Assembly (NCBI RefSeq): GCF_041146395.1
Contig: NC_090997.1
Span: 35,319,501 to 35,383,500, forward strand
Direction of reading: 5' to 3'
From: Eulemur rufifrons
Taxonomy: Eukaryota; Chordata; Mammalia; Primates; Lemuridae
Length of the DNA stretch: 64,000 nt
Position numbers and translations under genes: made by a program. How positions within the stretch are numbered: position 1 is the stretch's first letter; each line of letters starts with the position of its first letter. The notes under the pieces were generated by a model, which saw only the letters and a program-made list of their open reading frames with translations, was not told where the DNA came from and made no database searches. Of this stretch, positions 59,095 to 64,000 are shown piece after piece.

Positions 59095-59524
59095 TGTAAA
59101 GGCAAGTACTGCATGATCTCGCTTTTATATGGAATCTAAAAACTTCAGTCACAGAAGCAGAGAGCAGAATGGTAGTTTCCAGGGCTGGGGTAGGAAGAAT
59201 GGGGAGATGTTAGTCAAGGGTATAGACTTTCAGTTGTAAGATGAGTAAGTTCTTGGGATCTAATGTACAGCATGGTGACTATAGTTAATAATACTGTATT
59301 GTATACTTGAATTTGCTAAGAAAGCAGATCTTAAGTATTCGTAACACACAAGCACACACACATAATGGTAACTATGTGCAGTGATAGATATGTTGATGAA
59401 TTTGATTGTGGTAATCATTTCACAATATACAGTATAATATAAAATCAGTATATTGTACATCTTGAATATATACAATTTTTATTTGTAAATTATACCTTTA
59501 AAAAGTCAAAAAAAAAAAAAAAAG
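59095..59524 (+). mobile_element. L1MA/MB-type 3' end, sense, with poly-A
   Basis: 'gtactgcatgatctcgcttt', 'gcagaatggtagtttccagg', 'catggtgactatagttaata', 'gtggtaatcatttcacaata' and 'atacaatttttatttgtaaa' are consecutive landmarks of an L1 3' UTR. A16 tail at about 59509-59524. About 430 bp, strongly 5'-truncated. Confidence 0.9.
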
Positions 59525-60051
59525 TTCTGAGTCTGCAACCTCAAACCTGGCCAGTGTGGCAGAGAGAGGTTTAGGGAAGAATCCTTTCATTATTTGAGTT
59601 CTCCTTACTTTTCTTTTCTAACATTTTGTAACCACCTCTGGTTCAGGAATTCTGTAGAAATATTGCTTAGGATATGGATTTTTGTGCCTGTCAAAGCTAG
59701 GTATATTAGAATATCTGGAAATATTTATGACTATCAATATAGATGTTATTCATGTTTACCTCTTTTACTGACTAAGATAATGGTAGAGCAAGGCTTTAGC
59801 TAAATATGTTAAGCATAACTTGGGGGCTAAAAGAATGTCAGAGTGGCTTAGGGTACCAAAAAATAGGTGGAATTCATTATTCCAAATTCTATCACTTTAT
59901 ATATCAAACTGTATCAAATGAGGGGATGCAAGTCACCTGAAAGAACAGCAGTCTCATGGAACAGATTGAGGTTTCTCTTCTCCAAGGAACAGGCAGATAA
60001 TATTGGGGGAGGAATAAAAAGGCTTTTAAGTACATCAGGACTTTTTTCCTA
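59525..60051. other. Unassigned sequence
   Basis: About 530 bp with no recognised feature. Two frames of 61-69 codons without domain. Confidence 0.4.
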
Positions 60052-60282
60052 GTACCTGTGCCCTTTCTATGTTCCAGACATCCTTCTAGCAGGTGTAAGT
60101 GCTATTCTCATCTGATTATTCCAGCAACCCTATAGAAGGTAGGTAAATCTTTTATCATTCCCACATTGCAGCTGAAGAAACTGAAACGAAGGGCTGAGTC
60201 ATGTATCAAAGGCCATATAATGTGGTGCTGGTTCTCTGGTTTCAGAGCCTCTGTTCTTAACTACTAAGTATCCTATGATAAG
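60052..60282 (+). repeat. MIR SINE, sense
   Basis: 'ctatgttccagacatccttc', 'agcaaccctatagaaggtag', 'cccacattgcagctgaagaa' and 'actgaaacgaagggctgagt', then 'gcctctgttcttaactacta'. This is the full MIR order in sense direction. Confidence 0.85.
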
Positions 60283-60445
60283 GTATCCTATTTAGGGCTT
60301 TAAAACTAAAATTGAGTGCATACTCTAGTTCTCCAACAAATTCATGGCCTTGTATATCAGATACAAGGATGACTAGGGTCCCATTAATTCCTCTATAGGA
60401 AAGTTCAATCCAATTTATTCAACTTTGTGCATAATTTTGATCTTT

Positions 60446-60960
60446 GTGTTTGGCAGAATAATGGCCTCTCAAAGATGGTTGAATCCTAATTCCTGGAACC
60501 TATGAATATGTTAGACTACATAACAAACAGAAATTAAGGGTTACAGATGGAAGTAAGGTTGATAACCAGCTGATGGTAAAATATGGAGATTATCTTGGAT
60601 TATGTATGTGGGCCCAATGTAATCACAAGGGTCCTTAAAAATGAAAGAGTGAGGCAGAAGAGGTCAGGTTAATGTGGTGTGAGAAGTACTCAACCCTCTG
60701 TTACTGGCTTTGGAGATGGAGGAAGGTGGCCACAAGCCAAGGAATGCAGGCAGCCTCTAGAATTGAGAAAAGACAAAGAAACAGATTTTCTTCTGGAACC
60801 AACAGAACAAATGCAGCCCTGCCAACACCTTGATTTTAGCCCAGTGAGGCCCATTTTAGTCTTTGGACCTGCACAACTGTAAAATAGTAAATAACTATTG
60901 TTTTAAGCCACTAAGTTTATGATAATTCATTATATCAGCAATTAAAAACTAACATTATTC
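60446..60960 (+). repeat. LTR-like dispersed repeat, sense, copy B
   Basis: Same family and orientation as 16485-16965 (shared 'ggaacctatgaatatgttag', 'gagattatcttggattatgt' against 'gggttatccaggtggggcca', 'caccttgattttagcccagt'). More complete at the left: 'ggcagaataatggcctctca'. It ends in 'aaaaactaacattatt'. Probably a MaLR-type solo LTR. The 67-codon frame 60679-60882 is internal. Confidence 0.72.
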
Positions 60961-61146
60961 AAAATAAAATAAAAATTCAAAAATCAATAAATAAAATATC
61001 CCAAGGTATTTTCATCTATGAGAGTTGTCTAAAAGCATTTACCCAGTTTGTACGGGAATTGTTCCAGAGGCCCAATTCCAACTCCAGTGTTGGGTGTCTT
61101 ATCTTTCTCTTGCCCTCACAACGCTGTCCTGAACTTTAACACACTT

Positions 61147-61484
61147 TAAAAAAAATTTTTTTTTAATTTCAGCATATTATGGGGTTGCAAAAGTTTAGGT
61201 TATACCCCCCACCCCCCCAAGTCAGAGCTTCAAGCGTGTCCATTCCCCAGACGGTACACATCGCACTCATCAAGTAGGTATACACCCATCCCTTCCCCCC
61301 AGCCCCCACCTCTGTCCGATACCCAATTGGTGTTATTCCCAAATGTGCACCAAGGTGATGATCAGGGAAACCAATTTGCTGGTGAGTACATGTGGTGCTT
61401 ATTTTTCCATTCTTGGGATACTTCACTTAGTAGAATGCGTTCCAACTCTATCCAGGAGAACATAAGAGATTCTATATCCCCAGT
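61147..61484 (-). mobile_element. Strepsirrhine L1 3' end, antisense
   Basis: It starts T-rich, then 'ttcagcatattatggggttg', a C-rich UTR ('ccatcccttccccccagccc'), 'ctggtgagtacatgtggtgc' and 'cttcacttagtagaatgcgt'. The first 180 bp mirror the sense copy at 39478-39682, so both belong to one subfamily. It is 5'-truncated near 'cataagagattctatatccc'. Confidence 0.9.
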
Positions 61485-61976
61485 AAGAAAGAACACACTT
61501 TTTAATCAAATAGGAAGTATATATTTGGACTGTCTGTGACCTCATCTTAATTTTAATCTAATCTTAATCTTTTCTTTTTATTAGTTAGCAAAAGTATAGA
61601 ATATTTTCTGTATCAATGGGCATCCTCAAACTAAGATTTATTCCCTTGAGAATAAGGATAAGTTAAGTATAATAATTAGAGCAAATTAACTATCCTCAAT
61701 GTGATATTACTCCATGGAAAACATCACGTACATCTTGTCCATCATTATTTCACTAAAAAGCTGTGAATTAATACATTATACCTGAGCTATTTATACCAAA
61801 AACAAAGGTTGTAATTGATTTACAGTCTTAAGGTTATGCACATGACTGAAATCTGAAAATTTCTCTAAATCAGGGATAATTACAACCATCTCAATGCCTC
61901 ATGTCAGCCACAGAAACTTAATAAGGACATTTGACAGAATTATGTCACTGTAATCACAATATTGTAATGTATATGG
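61485..61976. other. Unassigned sequence
   Basis: About 490 bp with no recognised repeat or coding region. Confidence 0.4.
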
Positions 61977-62191
61977 GGCGGTCAGCAAAACATTGATTGT
62001 GGAACAAAATTAGGCATGCCACCTGATGTTGAAAAAGTTTTGTTGGAAGACAATAGAACTTTGTTTGCATATTGTCTATAACTGCTTTCATGGAGCAACT
62101 GCAGAGTTGAGTCATTGTGACAGAGACTGTACATCCCACAGAGCTCAAAATATTTACAACCTGGCCCTTTATAGAAAAAGTTTTGCAACCT
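61977..62191 (-). mobile_element. hAT (Charlie-like) MITE
   Basis: Left end 'ggtcagcaaaac' and right end 'gttttgcaacc' are inverted copies of a hAT-type terminal repeat. The interior 'tttgtttgcatattgtctat', 'gcagagttgagtcattgtga' and 'aatatttacaacctggccct' follows a common mammalian Charlie-derived MITE. Strand refers to the usual consensus direction. Frames of 68-87 codons on the minus strand cross it and are incidental. Confidence 0.82.
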
Positions 62192-62374
62192 TCATAGTAT
62201 AGACACAAGATAATCACACAAAATTATTTTGAAATATTGACATTTATAATATCAAATATTGACATATATATAATAAGATACATGTAAAATATAGCAAAAT
62301 CATACACAGATCATCTTTTAGCATTAGAGCATATGGAAACTATTTTATTATATAACTAATACTTTTTTTATTAA

Positions 62375-62598
62375 GAAGAGCTGCTGGTTCTATTACCTCT
62401 AAATATATCCCAAATCTGTCCAATACTTTCCATTTCCTGCTACCACTGTTGTTCAAATCTCTGCCATCTCTTATCTGGACTATTGCAAACACCTCCTAAC
62501 TCATCTTTTGCTTCTACTCCTGTCTCTCTACAATCCCTTCTCTACAGAGCAACTAGAGAGGTGTTGTTTTTCTAAAATTGGAAATGACATCATAGAAG
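62375..62598 (+). mobile_element. L2 LINE 3' part, sense, first half
   Basis: 'tatctggactattgcaaaca', 'tctctacaatcccttctcta' and 'gagcaactagagaggtg' match the L2 3' region. It is broken by the MLT1 LTR and resumes at 62986. Confidence 0.75.
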
Positions 62599-62985
62599 TT
62601 ATGGCTGAATTTTGAACCCTTCCCCCACCAATTCATATGAAGTCCTGACCACCAATAGCTCAGAATATAACTCTATCCTGGAAATAGGGCTTTTAAAGAC
62701 ATATTAATAATTAAGGTGAAATGAGGTCATATGGGTTGGCTCTTATCCAACATGATTGGGGTTCTTATAAGAAGAGGAGATTAGGACACAGGCACAGAAA
62801 GAAGACCGTGTTAAGACAGCAGAAGAAGGTGGCCATGTGTAAGCCAAAAAGAAGAAGAAACCAAACTTGCTAACACCTTGCTCTTAGACTTCTAGCATCC
62901 AGAACTGTGAGGAAGTAAATTTCTCTTGTTTAGGCCACCTTCTTTGCTACTTTGCTCTGGTGGCCCTAGCAAATGAATGGAATAT
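62599..62985 (+). mobile_element. MLT1-type MaLR solo LTR, sense
   Basis: It opens 'agttatggctgaattttgaa', then 'caattcatatgaagtcctga', 'aaggtgaaatgaggtcatat', 'gggttcttataagaagagga' and 'tctagcatccagaactgtga', closing 'tggccctagcaaatgaat'. Complete at both ends with no internal region. It sits inside an L2, so it is younger than the L2. Confidence 0.9.
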
Positions 62986-63512
62986 CCCTGTCCTGTTTAA
63001 AACTCTTTAATAATTGAATAAAAAATAAATATCTTCCCTTCGTAGAGAAGACACTGCATTATCTGGTCCTCTCTTACCCTGCTCTTCTTATCTTTTCCTA
63101 CTCTTCACCTTGTTAATTCACCTTCAGTGACACTGGCTTGCTTTCCTTCCTTAAATAACTTAAGCCCTTCCTGCCTCAGGACATTGGCACTCGCTGTTCT
63201 CCTAGTTTAGGAACCCATTGCTCTTCAAGTGGCAGATCCTTCTCATTATTCAGAACTCAGATTAAATATCACTTCCTCGGAGCAGTCTTCCTGGCCAACT
63301 TATCTAATGTTCTCTACCCTCATATGCTAATAACTTTCAATTTCCTTCCCTTGATTAATTTTCTTTAAGGCACTCATCAGTTTTGAAATGCTTTTGTCTA
63401 TTTAGAAGTTAAGCTCTGCGGTAGCAGAGATGTTTGTTTGCCACCATATCTCTGGAGACTGCAATGGTTACTGGCCCCTTGTAAGCACAAAAAATATTTG
63501 TTAAATATATTC
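62986..63512 (+). mobile_element. L2 LINE 3' part, sense, second half
   Basis: 'ccctgtcctgtttaaaactc' continues the L2. Then come 'tcaggacattggcactcgct', 'cagattaaatatcacttcct', 'cggagcagtcttcctggcca' and the terminal 'aagcacaaaaaatatttgtt'. L2 spread before the placental radiation. Confidence 0.82.
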
Positions 63513-63592
63513 CTAAGTACTCTTGAGAGCACTTTTTAAGCACAAATAAAATATTTGTTAAATGTATTATTAAGTACTCTCGAGAGCACTTT
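63482..63592 (+). repeat. Tandem duplication, unit about 55 bp
   Basis: Copy 1 is 63482-63536 and copy 2 is 63537-63592. Each has 'taagcacaa', 'aaatatttgttaaat', 'taagtactct' and 'gagagcactt' in the same order. Differences: a short insertion, 'tcttgaga' against 'tctcgaga', and a few substitutions. It duplicates the last bases of the L2 and the sequence beside it. Confidence 0.92.
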
Positions 63593-63669
63593 CAATCGCT
63601 GCTAGCCAAAATACAAGTTGGTACTTTCTTTGTGGAAGCAATTTCCCATTATGTCTCTAAATCTCAATG

Positions 63670-63960
63670 ATTTTCAAACCTGTTTATCCAGTAATACTAT
63701 TCCTAGGAAAATAATTTTCAAAATAATTGATGAGAGCAAAGATTATATAGAGTTACATGTAATACACATAATATATGTAATGTAGTATACAGCCTTAAAT
63801 ACAATAACAAAATTAGGAAAAACCTCAAATGTCCAACAAAAAGGAAATGGTAAAATGAATTATGATATTTTCACACAAATGACAGTATTCATTCCACCTT
63901 GTTTGGTAATTATACTTCTAAAAAATCTCTCACTGAATATAACATAGATATAATATGGTA
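63670..63960 (+). mobile_element. Ancient L1 3' part, sense
   Basis: 'ccagtaatactattcctagg', 'aacctcaaatgtccaacaaa' and 'atggtaaaatgaattatgat' follow the ORF2 end and 3' UTR start of an L1M-type element. It probably continues beyond the window. Confidence 0.65.
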
Positions 63961-64000
63961 ATATTAGATGCAGATTGATAGAAAGGAATAGGGAAGTACA

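Noticed and set aside
1..64000. tRNA or rRNA genes, or bacterial-style operons, ribosome-binding sites or terminators
   Set aside because: No cloverleaf-forming tRNA gene or rRNA segment was recognised; tRNA-like hits are within MIR SINEs. All evidence points to vertebrate nuclear DNA, where bacterial gene signals do not apply.

Overview
This window looks like non-coding nuclear DNA from a primate, most likely a strepsirrhine (a lemur, or possibly a loris or galago). Two Alu elements (1795-2131 on minus, 57788-58118 on plus) carry an extra middle segment, containing TTAGCTGTCCAGATAAT or its complement, that I know from strepsirrhine Alus and not from monkey or ape Alus. Several L1 3' ends (36517-37720, 39478-39682, 51604-51667, 52155-52365, 61147-61484) match the L1 lineage of the same primates. 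MIR, L2, MaLR LTR, mariner, Tigger-like and hAT-like fossils fit a placental mammal. The base composition is strongly AT-rich. I found no intact protein-coding gene, no tRNA or rRNA gene and no CRISPR-like array. Open frames are short (113 codons at most) and most lie inside decayed L1 or transposon copies. The window is best read as intergenic or deep-intronic sequence.

Layout. 1-6.4 kb: MIR, the minus-strand Alu and stacked antisense L1 3' segments. 6.4-11.3 kb: AT-rich sequence and an antisense ancient L1. 11.3-15.1 kb: a long 5'-truncated sense L1 with ruined ORF2. 15.1-19.3 kb: unassigned sequence plus two LTR-type repeats. 19.3-23.3 kb: a stack of a fossil mariner with recognisable transposase pieces, then a sense L1 lacking its reverse-transcriptase core, whose 3' end was later split by a Tigger-like element flanked by TA. 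23.3-27.2 kb: the longest stretch with little recognisable repeat. 27.2-33.6 kb: two L1s meeting tail to tail, the second an antisense copy close to full length. 33.9-35 kb: two antisense LTRs. 36.5-42 kb: strepsirrhine L1 ends, a GC-rich island of unknown origin (39020-39380), an antisense MaLR-like LTR and a small hAT element with its target duplication. 44-50 kb: old dispersed repeats and a sense L1. 50-57.7 kb: mostly unassigned, with MIRs and a moderately GC-rich block. 57.7-64 kb: the young Alu, L1 3' ends, MIRs, an LTR-type repeat, a hAT-like element, and an L2 split by an MLT1 LTR and followed by a local tandem duplication.

No genes act together here. What can be read is the order of transposon insertion. 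Boundaries of old repeats are estimates by eye, usually good to within tens of bases. Family names come from memory of consensus sequences, not from a database search.
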